A stretch of DNA of 64,000 nucleotides from Paracoccaceae bacterium. GTDB taxonomy: Bacteria; Pseudomonadota; Alphaproteobacteria; Rhodobacterales; Rhodobacteraceae. Every line of letters starts with the position of its first letter. Position 1 is the stretch's first letter. The notes below the pieces were generated by a model that saw only the letters and a list, made by a program, of their open reading frames with translations, searched no databases and was not told the origin of the DNA. The DNA is taken from positions 58,648-122,647 of the forward strand of contig PAPN01000006.1 in the NCBI GenBank assembly GCA_002708925.1, in the 5' to 3' direction. Below, one piece after another: positions 15,693-25,329 of this stretch. A program made the position numbers and the translations under genes.

Positions 15693-17041
15693 AAGATTCC
15701 AACTTCCTGAAGGAAAAGAACGCCCGCACCATCTGGCACCCGATGGCCCATCCCGCCGACAGCCAGGCCAACCCGCCCGATATCATCGTGGGCGGCGACG
15801 GGGTGACAATCACCGATGTGGACGGACACCGCACCGTGGACGCCGTGGGCGGGCTGTGGAACGTGAACCTTGGGTTTTCCTGCGCGCCGATCAAACAGGC
15901 CATCGCGGAACAACTGGAACGGCTGCCCTATTACTCGATCTTCCGGGGCACCACGAACGACCAGGTGATCGAACTGGGCGAGATGCTGGCCGATTTCTTT
16001 GCCCCCGACGGGATGAGCCGGGCGTTCTTTACCTCGGGCGGGTCGGATTCAGTAGAGGTGGCGCTGCGTCTGGCCCGCCAATATCACAAGCTGCGCGGGG
16101 ATGCCGGGCGGGTCAAAACCCTGTCGCTGAAAAAGGGCTATCATGGCACCCATACCTTTGGTGCCTCGGTCAATGGCAACGCCAATTTCCGCACGCAATA
16201 CGAACCCCTGCTGCCCGGCTGTTATCACATCCCGGCCCCCTATACCTATCGCAACCCGTTCAACGAATCCGATCCGGCCCGGCTGGCGCAGCTGTGTCTG
16301 GCCGCGCTGGAGGACGAGATCGCCTTTCAGGGGGCAGGCACCATTGCCGCGATGATCATGGAGCCAATCCTGGGCGCGGGCGGGGTGATTCCACCGCATG
16401 AAAGCTTCATGCCCGGTGTGCGGGCGCTGTGTGACAAACACGGGATCCTGCTGATCTCGGATGAGGTGATCACCGGCTTTGGCCGCACCGGCAGCTGGAG
16501 CGGCGCGCGGCACTGGGGCGTGCAGCCTGACCTGATGTGCACCGCCAAAGCCATCACCAACGGGTATTTCCCCTTCGGTGCGGTGATGATCTCCGATCAG
16601 GTGGCCGAGGTGTTTGAATCCGATCGCTCGGCGGCTGGGTCTATCGGGTCGGGCTATACCTATTCGGGCCATCCCGTGGGGGCCGCCGCTGCCATCGCCT
16701 GCCTGCACGAAACCCAGCGCCTGAACGTCAAGGATAACGCCGCCCTGCGCGGTCAGGAACTGTTCGACGGGCTGAATGCGCTGAAAGACAAGCATGACGC
16801 CATCGGAGACGTCCGGGGCGGCCACGGTCTGATGCTGGCGCTGGAACTGGTCAGTGATCGCAGCACCAAGGCCGCCATTGACAAACCCCTGATCGGACAG
16901 GTCCACCGCGTGACCTATGAAAACGGTGCCATGGTCCGGGTGTCGGGGAACAATATCATCCTGTCTCCTCCGTTGATCCTGTCCTCGGACAACGTGCAGA
17001 CCATCCTGATGGCATTGGACAAAGGGCTGGCCGCGCTTTGA
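15689..17041 (+). CDS. Class III PLP-dependent aminotransferase
   Basis: This 450-residue enzyme belongs to the omega-amino acid:pyruvate aminotransferase group. Visible landmarks are FTSGGSDSVEVALRLARQY for phosphate binding, GYHGTHTFGASVNGN, the ISDEVITGFGRTG Asp that contacts PLP, and TAKAITNGYFPFGA, which contains the Schiff-base Lys. It would transfer the terminal amino group of a substrate such as beta-alanine, GABA, taurine or putrescine; the sequence does not settle which. The ATGA overlap with the IclR gene and the divergent aldehyde dehydrogenase point to a transaminate-then-oxidise catabolic route. Confidence 0.92.
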   Translation: MKDSNFLKEKNARTIWHPMAHPADSQANPPDIIVGGDGVTITDVDGHRTVDAVGGLWNVNLGFSCAPIKQAIAEQLERLPYYSIFRGTTNDQVIELGEMLADFFAPDGMSRAFFTSGGSDSVEVALRLARQYHKLRGDAGRVKTLSLKKGYHGTHTFGASVNGNANFRTQYEPLLPGCYHIPAPYTYRNPFNESDPARLAQLCLAALEDEIAFQGAGTIAAMIMEPILGAGGVIPPHESFMPGVRALCDKHGILLISDEVITGFGRTGSWSGARHWGVQPDLMCTAKAITNGYFPFGAVMISDQVAEVFESDRSAAGSIGSGYTYSGHPVGAAAAIACLHETQRLNVKDNAALRGQELFDGLNALKDKHDAIGDVRGGHGLMLALELVSDRSTKAAIDKPLIGQVHRVTYENGAMVRVSGNNIILSPPLILSSDNVQTILMALDKGLAAL

Positions 17042-17113
17042 TACCCGCCCTTGTTTAATCCCCGTCCCCGCCCGTAGCGCTTGACAATCCCTGCGGACTT
17101 GCCGCAGTAACAC

Positions 17114-17322
17114 CCTGTGTTGGTTCCTGTCTCAGGACAGGCGAAGAGGGAATGCGATACGCCGATATGGCCCCGTCAGGGCCCCGGCCAAGCGCAGCCG
17201 CCCCCGCGACCGTGACCGGAAAGGTTGCCTGACCACTGGCCTCTGATTGGGCCGGGAAGGTGGGTAAACCGCTGGGATGTTTGAAAAAACGCCCCTGAAT
17301 CCGCAAGCCGGGAGACCTGCCA
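17114..17322 (+). ncRNA. Cobalamin riboswitch 1
   Basis: The element shows the cobalamin riboswitch layout: a 5' arm near 17117 (TTGGTTCCTGT), the B12-box region GCCGCCCCCGCGACCGTGA (about 17197-17215), an extended peripheral domain, and the closing AAGCCGGGAGACCTGCC (17305-17321). It lies about 115 bases upstream of the DUF1636-cobW-cobN operon and should lower its expression when adenosylcobalamin is abundant. The interval 17042-17435 between genes holds this riboswitch and the following expression platform (including a possible hairpin near 17335-17410) and no gene. Confidence 0.93.
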
Positions 17323-17435
17323 GCACAGGATGTAACGGGCGAACGGGGTGTTTCGCGACCGGCTGATGGTCTGCCGTTCGCACGCGCATTCCCTGCTGGC
17401 CTTCCCCCTTTTGCCACAACGAAAGTGAGGGAAGG

Positions 17436-17831
17436 ATGACTCAGGTCACCGTCACCGTCTGCATCACCTGCCGCCGCGCAGGGCAGGATGCCGATGCCCC
17501 CGATTCTCAGGATGAACGGGCCGAACGGCCCGGCGCGCGACTGCTGTCCGCGCTGGCCGATTCTGATCTGCCGGCGGGTGTCGCTCTGCGTCCGGTTCAG
17601 TGCCTGTCGGCCTGCGCCCGCGGATGCGCCATGGTGATCGAGGGCGGCGCAGAGCGCTGGACTTATCTCTATGGCGATCTCAACCCCGACACGCATGTCC
17701 GGCAAATTCTGGACGGGATCGCGGCCTATGCGGCCAGCGCGGACGGTCTGGTTCCCTGGCGCGCCCGCCCCGAGGTTTTCCGCAAACAATCCATCGCCCG
17801 CATTCCCCCCAAAGAGGCCCCCCATGTCTGA
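17436..17831 (+). CDS. DUF1636 cysteine-rich protein of the cobalamin operon
   Basis: The 131-residue protein has paired cysteines C9-x2-C12 and a second cluster C56-x3-C60-x3-C64, a ferredoxin-like or metal-binding arrangement. The family (DUF1636, 'metal-binding protein') is found at the head of cobalamin operons next to cobW. Its exact job is unknown; metal handling for cobaltochelatase is a reasonable inference. It is the first gene after riboswitch 1, has an AGGGAAGG ribosome binding site, and overlaps the start of cobW by 8 bases. Confidence 0.85.
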   Translation: MTQVTVTVCITCRRAGQDADAPDSQDERAERPGARLLSALADSDLPAGVALRPVQCLSACARGCAMVIEGGAERWTYLYGDLNPDTHVRQILDGIAAYAASADGLVPWRARPEVFRKQSIARIPPKEAPHV

Positions 17832-18858
17832 TCTGGTCAAAATCCCCGTCACCGTCATCACCGGATTTCTGGGGGCTGGTAAAACCACTCTGATCCGCCA
17901 TCTGATGGCCCATAACCAGGGCAAACGCCTGGCCGTTCTGGTGAATGAGTTCGGCACGGCGGGCGTGGATGGCAATATCCTGAAAACCTGCGCGGATGAA
18001 AACTGCCCTGCGGAAAACATTGTCGAGCTGGCAAACGGCTGCATCTGCTGCACTGTGGCCGATGATTTCATCCCCACGATCGAGGCCCTGATGGCCCTGC
18101 CCGAAACGCCCGATCACATCCTGATCGAGACCTCTGGGCTGGCGCTGCCCAAACCCTTGCTCAAGGCCTTTGACTGGCCCGCGATCCGCTCGCGTATCAC
18201 GGTGGACGGGGTCGTGGCCCTGGCCGATGCCGAGGCCGTCGCGCGCGGGCTGTTTGCCTCGGATCCGGGTGCCGTTCAGGCCCAGCGCGAGGCCGATGAC
18301 AGCCTGGATCATGACACCCCCCTGTCCGAGGTCTTCGAGGATCAGATCGCCTGCGCCGACATCGTGCTGCTGTCCAAGGCCGATCTGGCCGGGGTCTCCG
18401 GCATTGCTGCCGCCCGGCAGGTCATCGACGCCAGAACGCCGCGCAAACTGCCGGTTCTGCCGATGGCCGAGGGCGTGATCGACCCGCGCATCGTTCTGGG
18501 CATTGGTGCCGCCGCCGAGGACGATCTGGATGCCCGCCCCAGCCATCATGACGGGCATCACGATCACGAGCACGACGATTTCGACAGCATCGTGCTTGAA
18601 ACCGCGGAATTCGCCGATCAGGACATGTTGGAGGCCGCCGTCCTGCGCCTGGCGCAAGAGCAGAACATCCTGCGGGTCAAGGGCTATGTCGCCATTCAGG
18701 GGAAACCGATGCGCCTGTTGGTTCAGGCCGTCGGAGAACGAATCCGCAGCCAGTACGACCGCCCCTGGGGCTCTGCCCCACGCCAAAGCCAGCTGGTGGT
18801 CATCGCCGAGCACGACAATATCGACGCCGCCGCCATTCGCGCCGTTCTGGAAGGCTGA
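17824..18858 (+). CDS. cobW: CobW GTPase metallochaperone for cobalt
   Basis: CobW is a G3E-family GTPase thought to deliver Co2+ to the cobaltochelatase. The ATG at 17824 places the P-loop GFLGAGKTT at residues 14-22, the metal-binding CxCC motif (NGCICCTV) at 73-76, and a His/Asp-rich metal-binding patch (SHHDGHHDHEHDDFD) near 240, followed by the CobW C-terminal domain. Length is 344 residues, normal for the family. It is directly upstream of cobN, with a 6-base gap. Confidence 0.95.
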   Translation: MSDLVKIPVTVITGFLGAGKTTLIRHLMAHNQGKRLAVLVNEFGTAGVDGNILKTCADENCPAENIVELANGCICCTVADDFIPTIEALMALPETPDHILIETSGLALPKPLLKAFDWPAIRSRITVDGVVALADAEAVARGLFASDPGAVQAQREADDSLDHDTPLSEVFEDQIACADIVLLSKADLAGVSGIAAARQVIDARTPRKLPVLPMAEGVIDPRIVLGIGAAAEDDLDARPSHHDGHHDHEHDDFDSIVLETAEFADQDMLEAAVLRLAQEQNILRVKGYVAIQGKPMRLLVQAVGERIRSQYDRPWGSAPRQSQLVVIAEHDNIDAAAIRAVLEG

Positions 18859-18864
18859 TCCTGA

Positions 18865-21800
18865 ATGCACGTCGTCTTTCGCGAAAGCCACGGGCTCGAT
18901 CAGAGCGCCCTGCCGCAGGATTTGGGCCACAGCCCTGCGGACATGGTGGTGCTGTCCTTTTCGGACAGCGACCTGGGCGCTTTCGCGGCGGGGGGGCGGC
19001 AGGGGGGCGGGGCTTTGCCCAGCCTGCGCCTGGCCAATCTGGTGGCGCTGAAACACCCGCTGTCCGTGGACACCTATGCCGAACAGACCCTGCACGGCGC
19101 CAAGGCCATTCTGGTGCGTCTGATCGGTGGCGAAAGCTATTGGCCCTATGGGCTGGCCACGGTGCAGGATCTGGCGCGCAGGCGGGGCATTGCCTTGGCC
19201 ATTCTGCCCGCCGACGGCCGCCCCGATCCCCGCCTAGAGCAGCTCTCGACCGTTCCGGAACAAACGCTTGGACAGTTGCAAACCCTGTGCGACACGGGCG
19301 GAGCCCTGGCCGCGCGTGCGGCGCTGACGCTCTTGGCGCGCAGCGCGGGGCTGCCCGCCCCCGATGCCCCCAAGGCTGCCGCGTTACCTCAGGCCGGGGT
19401 CTATTTGCCCAAGCACGGCCCCTGCCCGGCCCCTGCTCCGGACGGACGGCCACGGGCGCTGATCTCATTCTATCGGACCTACCTGACGGCGGCGGATACC
19501 GGCCCGGTTGACGCGCTGATCCATGCGTTCGAAACCCAAGGCTTTCAGACCATCGGCCTGTTTGCCGCCAGCCTGAAAGGCCCCGCTGCGCCGCAGGTCG
19601 CGCAGCTGATCGCCGATTATCGCCCCGACCTGATCGTGAATGCCACCGCCTTTTCCGCCAAAGGCCCCGCAGGTCAGCCCTCGCCTCTGGAGGCGGCCGG
19701 CTGCCCGGTGTTTCAGGTCGCTCTGTCCACATCCCGCCGCAAGGACTGGGCCGGGTCCGAACGCGGGCTTTCTCCGGCGGACCTGGCCATGCATGTGGTC
19801 CTGCCCGAGGTGGACGGGCGCATTTTCGCCGGTGTCGCCAGTTTCAAACAGCCCGAGAAACGTGACCCGGATCTGGAGTACAGCCGGTTTGCCCACAGGC
19901 CCGACCCCGCGCGCATCGCCGCCATTGCGCAGCACGCCGCCGCCTGGCACCGGCTGCGCAAACGGCCAAATACGCGTAAAAAACTGGCGCTGATCCTGTC
20001 CACCTATCCGGGCAAAACCTATCAGATGGCGCACGCGGTGGGGCTGGATACGCTGGGCTCGGTTCCGGTGATCATGCGCGCGCTGGCCCAGCAGGGCTAT
20101 GATCTGCACCAGATTCCAGACCTGGCGCAACGCCTACAAACCGCGCGCCTGCGCTGGCCCATGGCCGATTACCTGGCAGCCCTGTCGCGCCTGCCCGAAA
20201 GTTTGCAAAACGATCTGACCGCCTGCTGGGGCAGCCCGGAAAACGACCCTGCCGTGCACGAGGGCGCCTTTGAATTCGCAGCGCTCAGGGCTGGGAACGC
20301 CCTAATTGCGCTTCAGCCCGAGCGCGGCGCGCAGGCCACACGCGCGGACGATTACCACGACCTGAGCCGCACCCCGCGCCACGGCTATGTTGCCTTTTAT
20401 CTGTGGCTACACGGGCAAAGCGACGCGCTGATCCATCTGGGCGCGCATGGCACATTAGAGTGGCTGCCCGGCAAATCCGTCGCCCTGTCGGAAACCTGCT
20501 GGCCCGAAGCGCTGACCGGCGCGATGCCAGTGATCTACCCCTTTATCGTGAATGACCCCGGCGAGGCCGCCCAGGCCAAACGCCGGATCGGCGCGGTCAC
20601 GCTGGGCCATGTGCCGCCGCCTCTGGCGCATTCGAACCTGCCGCGCGATCTGGCCCATCTTGAAACTCTGCTGGATGAATATTCCACGGCCGACGGGCTG
20701 GATCCGGCCCGCCGGGACCGTCTGATCGCGGATATCCGCGCCGAGGCCCAGGGACGCGGTGTCGAGACCGATCTGGGCCTGCCCGAACAGGCCTCGGCCG
20801 CCGAGGCCATCCCCCGCATTGATCGTTTTGTCTGTGATCTCAAGGAAAGCCAGTTCGGCGAAGGCCTGCATGTGTTCGGCACCGGCCCGCACGGACAGGC
20901 CGAACTGACCGGCCTGCAACAGGCCCTTTCGGGGCGGTTCGTCCCGGCCGGGCCGTCCGGATCCCCCTATCGCGGGCGCAGCGATGTGCTGCCGACGGGG
21001 CGGAACCTTTTTACCACCGATCCGCGCGCCGTGCCCTCGCGGGCGGCCCATGCGCAGGGGATCAAACTGGCCGAGGAACTGCTGCGCAAACACCTGCAAG
21101 ACCACGGCGACTGGCCCAAGGGGCTGGTGATTGATCTGTGGGGCTCGGCCACGATGCGCACCGCCGGCGAGGAATTTGCCATGGCGCTGCACCTGGCCGG
21201 GCTGGCGCCGCGCTGGGATACGCAATCGGACCGGCTGAACGGGTTCGAAATTCTGCCGCTTGCCCTGCTGAACCGGCCCCGGATCGACGTCACCCTGCGC
21301 GTGTCGGGCCTGTTTCGCGATGTGTTCCCCGGACTGGCGCAGATGTTTGAAACCGCCGCCGCGCAATTGGCGCAACGCGACGAGGAAACCGCCGATAACC
21401 CCTACAGCCTGCGCAGCCCACGGGTGTTTGGCCCTGCTCCGGGGCGCTATGGGCTGGGTATGGGCGCGCATCTGGACAGCTACTCTCGGGACAGTCGCGC
21501 CGCCGCAGGCGAGGCCTGGCTGAATGCCTCGGATCATGCGATTTCCGCAACCGGCCAGATCACCCCCGCCCGCCCGGAACTGGAGACCCGGCTGCGCGGC
21601 GCCGACAGTTTCGTGCACCTTCAGGATCTGCCGGAAACCGATCTTCTGATGGCGGCGGATTATGCCGCGCACGAGGCCGGATTTGCCGCCGCAATGGCCC
21701 GTATCGGTGCCCCGCCCCCCGCGCTGTATCATCTGGATGCCACCCGTCCGGACACCCCCCGCGCGCGCGCGCTACCAGAAGAGATCGCCCGCGTGGTGCG

Positions 21801-22107
21801 CGCCCGTGCCGCCAATCCAGACTGGGTGGACAGCATGATGGCGCACGGGTTTCGCGGCGCAGCCGAGATGGCCGCCACGCTGGATCACATGGCCGCTTTT
21901 GCCCATCTGGCAGGGGCAGTGCCCGCCCATCTGTTCGATCTTTATTTTCAGGCGACACTTGCGCGCGAGGATGTCACCGCCTTCCTGCACCGCACGAACC
22001 CGCAGGCGCTAAGCGCCCTGCGCGATCGGTTTCAGGCCCTGCTGGAATCGGGGCTGTGGCAGACCCGCCGCAACGCCATCCTTGCCCGATTGGAAACCCT
22101 GCCATGA
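18865..22107 (+). CDS. cobN: Cobaltochelatase subunit CobN
   Basis: CobN is the large subunit of the ATP-dependent, aerobic cobaltochelatase (CobNST) that inserts cobalt into hydrogenobyrinic acid a,c-diamide. This protein is 1,080 residues, somewhat shorter than the roughly 1,250 of classical CobN. The family core is evident: GYVAFYLWLHGQSDALIHLGAHGTLEWLPGKSVALSE contains the conserved HxGxHGTLEW metal-site region (written here in part), followed by PVIYPFIVNDPGEAAQAKRR and NLFTTDPRAVPSRAA. Partners CobS and CobT are not in the window. The cobG start overlaps its stop by four bases. Confidence 0.95.
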   Translation: MHVVFRESHGLDQSALPQDLGHSPADMVVLSFSDSDLGAFAAGGRQGGGALPSLRLANLVALKHPLSVDTYAEQTLHGAKAILVRLIGGESYWPYGLATVQDLARRRGIALAILPADGRPDPRLEQLSTVPEQTLGQLQTLCDTGGALAARAALTLLARSAGLPAPDAPKAAALPQAGVYLPKHGPCPAPAPDGRPRALISFYRTYLTAADTGPVDALIHAFETQGFQTIGLFAASLKGPAAPQVAQLIADYRPDLIVNATAFSAKGPAGQPSPLEAAGCPVFQVALSTSRRKDWAGSERGLSPADLAMHVVLPEVDGRIFAGVASFKQPEKRDPDLEYSRFAHRPDPARIAAIAQHAAAWHRLRKRPNTRKKLALILSTYPGKTYQMAHAVGLDTLGSVPVIMRALAQQGYDLHQIPDLAQRLQTARLRWPMADYLAALSRLPESLQNDLTACWGSPENDPAVHEGAFEFAALRAGNALIALQPERGAQATRADDYHDLSRTPRHGYVAFYLWLHGQSDALIHLGAHGTLEWLPGKSVALSETCWPEALTGAMPVIYPFIVNDPGEAAQAKRRIGAVTLGHVPPPLAHSNLPRDLAHLETLLDEYSTADGLDPARRDRLIADIRAEAQGRGVETDLGLPEQASAAEAIPRIDRFVCDLKESQFGEGLHVFGTGPHGQAELTGLQQALSGRFVPAGPSGSPYRGRSDVLPTGRNLFTTDPRAVPSRAAHAQGIKLAEELLRKHLQDHGDWPKGLVIDLWGSATMRTAGEEFAMALHLAGLAPRWDTQSDRLNGFEILPLALLNRPRIDVTLRVSGLFRDVFPGLAQMFETAAAQLAQRDEETADNPYSLRSPRVFGPAPGRYGLGMGAHLDSYSRDSRAAAGEAWLNASDHAISATGQITPARPELETRLRGADSFVHLQDLPETDLLMAADYAAHEAGFAAAMARIGAPPPALYHLDATRPDTPRARALPEEIARVVRARAANPDWVDSMMAHGFRGAAEMAATLDHMAAFAHLAGAVPAHLFDLYFQATLAREDVTAFLHRTNPQALSALRDRFQALLESGLWQTRRNAILARLETLP

Positions 22108-23246
22108 CCGCGCCCAAGATATACGGCTGGTGCCCCGGCGCGTTGCGCCCCATGGTCTCGGGGGATGGGCTGGTGGTGCGTATCCGCGCCCCGCTGGGAC
22201 GGCTGAAGCCAGATCAGACCGCCGGAATCGCCGCTCTGTCCCTGCGTCACGGAAACGGGCTGATTGATCTGTCCGCGCGCGCAAACCTGCAACTCCGCGG
22301 CATCCAGAAGGCCGAATATGCGCCTCTGATCAACGGGTTAAAACGCCTTGGCCTGATTGATGCCGATATCCGGCGCGAAAGCCGCCGCAACCTGATGATC
22401 GCCCCGTTCTGGCGCAGGCAGGACGATACCTATCGCGTGGCCAGATCTCTTGCTCAGGCTCTGGCCCGGCCCGACGCGCCGGATCTGCCCGGAAAATTCG
22501 GGTTCGCCGTGGATTGCGGCCCGGCCCCCGTGCTGTGTGCCAGCCCGGCCGATATCCGGATCGAGCGCGCGGCCACAGGTTTGATCTGCCGCGCCGACGG
22601 GATGGAGATGGGCCTGCAAACAGACGCCGGATCGGCCGCGCAGGTGGCCCTGGATCTGGCAGACTGGTTCCTGAAAACGGGCGGGGCCCGCGCTGGACGA
22701 GGCCGCATGGCCCAGCATCTGGCCACCACCGCCCTGCCCAAACGGCATGACATCCCGCGCCTCGCTGCCGCGACGCCTCCGGGGCCGGGGGTGGGCACAC
22801 ATGGTGCGCTCGTTGCTCTGGAATTCGGGCAGATCCACGCCCAGACCCTGGCCGCGCTGGCACCTTTGGGCCCGATACGTCTGACACCCTGGCGGATGCT
22901 GCTGCTGGAACAGGCGCACAGGCTGCCCGCTCATCCCCAGCTGATCACCCATCCGCACGATCCGCGCCTGTCTATCAGCGTCTGCACCGGAGCGCCCGGC
23001 TGCAAACAATCGCTGTCCGAAACCCGTGCTCTGGCGCGCAAACTGGCGGGCGTTCTGCCGCGTTATGCGTCCAGGCCGGTGCATATTTCCGGCTGCGCCA
23101 AAGGCTGCGCGCATCCGCAGCCCTGCGCGGTGACGCTGACCGCAACAGGGCCGGATCGCTTTGATCTGATCCGCAATGGCCGCGCGGCAGATGCCCCCGC
23201 CCGAACCGGCCTGCACCCCCACGACATTCTGAACGGAGAGCTGTGA
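22104..23246 (+). CDS. cobG: Precorrin-3B synthase
   Basis: CobG is the oxygen-dependent iron-sulfur enzyme that prepares precorrin-3A for ring contraction, and it marks this as the aerobic cobalamin pathway. The 380-residue protein has the sulfite/nitrite reductase-like fold with cofactor-ligand cysteines C-x5-C (CTGAPGC, near residue 293) and C-x3-C (SGCAKGCAHP, near residue 330). The ATG at 22104 overlaps the cobN stop (ATGA). Confidence 0.92.
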   Translation: MTAPKIYGWCPGALRPMVSGDGLVVRIRAPLGRLKPDQTAGIAALSLRHGNGLIDLSARANLQLRGIQKAEYAPLINGLKRLGLIDADIRRESRRNLMIAPFWRRQDDTYRVARSLAQALARPDAPDLPGKFGFAVDCGPAPVLCASPADIRIERAATGLICRADGMEMGLQTDAGSAAQVALDLADWFLKTGGARAGRGRMAQHLATTALPKRHDIPRLAAATPPGPGVGTHGALVALEFGQIHAQTLAALAPLGPIRLTPWRMLLLEQAHRLPAHPQLITHPHDPRLSISVCTGAPGCKQSLSETRALARKLAGVLPRYASRPVHISGCAKGCAHPQPCAVTLTATGPDRFDLIRNGRAADAPARTGLHPHDILNGEL

Positions 23247-23876
23247 ATGCCTCATATCTATGAAACCAACGGCGCGGCGATTTATGCCGAAAGCTTTGCC
23301 ACCATCCGGCACGAAGCCGATCTGGCCCGCTTTGACCGCGACGAGGAATCCGTGGTGGTGCGGATGATCCACGCGGCTGGCATGGTCGGGCTTGAGGAAC
23401 ATGTGCGTTTCTCGGATGGGATGGCGCATACCGCGCGGGCCGCGCTGGCAGAGGGCGCGCCTATCCTGTGCGATGCCTTCATGGTGGCCGAGGGCATCAC
23501 CCGCCCCCGCCTGCCGGCCCGAAATCCCGTCATCTGCACCCTGCGCGACCCGCAGGTGCCTGACATGGCCCGCGCCATGGGCAACACCCGTTCGGCCGCC
23601 GCGCTGGAATTGTGGCGCCCGCATTTACAAGGCGCGCTGGTGGCCATCGGCAACGCGCCGACAGCCCTGTTTCACCTGCTGAACATGCTGGAAGATCCGG
23701 CCTGCCCGCGCCCCGCCGCGATCATTGGCTGCCCCGTCGGCTTTGTCGGCGCCGCCGAAAGCAAAGAGGCCCTGATACAGGCCCCGCCCTGCCCCGCGAT
23801 GATCGTGCGCGGCCGTCTGGGCGGCTCGGCGATGACTGTGGCCGCTGTGAACGCTCTGGCAAGCTGGAAGGAATAA
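23247..23876 (+). CDS. cobH: Precorrin-8X methylmutase
   Basis: CobH migrates the methyl group from C-11 to C-12, giving hydrogenobyrinic acid. The 209-residue protein carries the catalytic His42 in RMIHAAGMVGLEEHVRFS, and the conserved GNAPTALFHLLNML and GCPVGFVGAAESKEAL segments. The start codon follows the cobG stop without a gap. Length is typical. Confidence 0.96.
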   Translation: MPHIYETNGAAIYAESFATIRHEADLARFDRDEESVVVRMIHAAGMVGLEEHVRFSDGMAHTARAALAEGAPILCDAFMVAEGITRPRLPARNPVICTLRDPQVPDMARAMGNTRSAAALELWRPHLQGALVAIGNAPTALFHLLNMLEDPACPRPAAIIGCPVGFVGAAESKEALIQAPPCPAMIVRGRLGGSAMTVAAVNALASWKE

Positions 23877-23878
23877 TC

Positions 23879-24595
23879 ATGGGCAAGGTTATCTGTGTGG
23901 GCCTCGGCCCCGGTGATCCCGATCTGATGAGCGTCAAGGCCCACCGGCTGATCTCGGGTGCCAGCCACGTCGCCTATTTCCGCAAAAAAGGCCGCGCGGG
24001 ACGGGCCCGTAAAACAGTCGAGGGGCTGATAAACCCTGCGGCGACCGAATGGGCGATGGAATATCCCGTCACCACCGAGCTGCCCTTTGACTCGCCCGAA
24101 TATACGCGGCTTCTGTCCGGGTTTTACGATGACTGGGCCACGCGTCTGGCGGATCTGTCCGCCGCACAAGACATTCTGGTTCTATGCGAGGGCGACCCGT
24201 TTTTCTTTGGCTCTTTCATGCACTTACACACGCGCCTTCAGGGCCGCGCACAGATCGAGATCATCCCCGGCATCACCGGCATGTCCGGTTGCTGGACAGC
24301 CACGGGCACGCCGATCACCTGGGGCGATGACGTGTTGACAGTTGCGATGGCCACGCTGCCCGAACAGGAACTGGCCCGCCATGCGGCCAACACCGATGCG
24401 CTGGTTGTGATGAAGATCGGCCGCAACCTGCCCAAGCTGAAACGCGCCCTCAGCGCCGCCGGACGGATGCAAGACGCCTGGCTGGTCGAGCGCGGTACGA
24501 TGCAGGGCGAGACGGTTCAGAAACTCTCGGACGCGCCCGAAACCGTCCCCTATTTCTCGATCGTGCTGATCCATGGCCAGGGGCGGCGCCCATGA
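23879..24595 (+). CDS. cobI: Precorrin-2 C20-methyltransferase
   Basis: CobI uses S-adenosylmethionine to methylate C-20 of precorrin-2. The 238-residue tetrapyrrole methylase begins MGKVICVGLGPGDPDLMS, followed by GDPFFFGSFMHLHTRL and PGITGMSGCWTATGTPI, all CobI/CbiL-type signatures. The ATG at 23879 follows the cobH stop by 2 bases; an upstream frame extension runs into cobH and is not used. Its stop overlaps the cobJ start by four bases. Confidence 0.95.
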   Translation: MGKVICVGLGPGDPDLMSVKAHRLISGASHVAYFRKKGRAGRARKTVEGLINPAATEWAMEYPVTTELPFDSPEYTRLLSGFYDDWATRLADLSAAQDILVLCEGDPFFFGSFMHLHTRLQGRAQIEIIPGITGMSGCWTATGTPITWGDDVLTVAMATLPEQELARHAANTDALVVMKIGRNLPKLKRALSAAGRMQDAWLVERGTMQGETVQKLSDAPETVPYFSIVLIHGQGRRP

Positions 24596-25329
24596 GCGGC
24601 TGGGTTCAAATCGCGGGTCTGGGCCCCGGAGATACGCAGCTGATCACCCCAGAGGTACAGCACGCGCTGTCCCAGGCAACCGATGTCATCGGCTATATTC
24701 CCTACGTGCGCCGGATTGCGCCTCGTCCGGGGCTGACCCTGCACGCAACCGACAACCGGGTCGAACTGGAGCGCGCGGCACATGCGCTGGAACTGGCCGC
24801 GCAGGGGCATCGCGTGGTGGTTGTCTCTTCGGGGGATCCGGGGGTGTTCGCCATGGCCTCGGCCCTGTTCGAAGCGCTGGAGGCCGGGCCGGATCGCTGG
24901 CAGGATCTGGACATCCGCGTCCTGCCCGGCATTACCGCCATGCTGGCCGCCGCTGCCCGGCTGGGGGCCCCTCTGGGCCATGATTTCTGTGCGATCAATC
25001 TAAGCGACAATCTCAAGCCCTGGCCGCTGATTGAAAAGCGGCTCAGGCTGGGCGCGCAGGCCGATTTCGCCATGGCCTTCTATAATCCGCGCTCCAAAGC
25101 ACGTCCCCATCAATTCGCCCGGACCCTGGACATCCTGCGCCAGGAATGCGGCCCCGATCGGCTGATCTCGTTTGCGCGCGACGTCTGCAAACCGGGGGAA
25201 ACCCTGACCACCGTTCGCCTGTCGCAGGCACATCCTCAGATGGCCGACATGCGCACCGTGGTGCTGCTGGGGAATTCACAGACGCGGCAGGTGGGGCGGC
25301 ATGTCTACACCCCCAGACGCTCCGGATGA
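24592..25329 (+). CDS. cobJ: Precorrin-3B C17-methyltransferase
   Basis: CobJ methylates C-17 and drives ring contraction to precorrin-4. The 245-residue protein shows IAGLGPGDTQLITPE, VIGYIPYVRRI, SSGDPGVFAMA, and the AMAFYNPRSKARPHQ segment typical of CobJ/CbiH. It overlaps cobI by four bases. Its last 25 bases overlap the end of cobK on the opposite strand. Confidence 0.96.
   Translation: MSGWVQIAGLGPGDTQLITPEVQHALSQATDVIGYIPYVRRIAPRPGLTLHATDNRVELERAAHALELAAQGHRVVVVSSGDPGVFAMASALFEALEAGPDRWQDLDIRVLPGITAMLAAAARLGAPLGHDFCAINLSDNLKPWPLIEKRLRLGAQADFAMAFYNPRSKARPHQFARTLDILRQECGPDRLISFARDVCKPGETLTTVRLSQAHPQMADMRTVVLLGNSQTRQVGRHVYTPRRSG

Noticed and set aside
20455-21732. A 425-codon open frame on the minus strand
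   Set aside because: Antisense to cobN.
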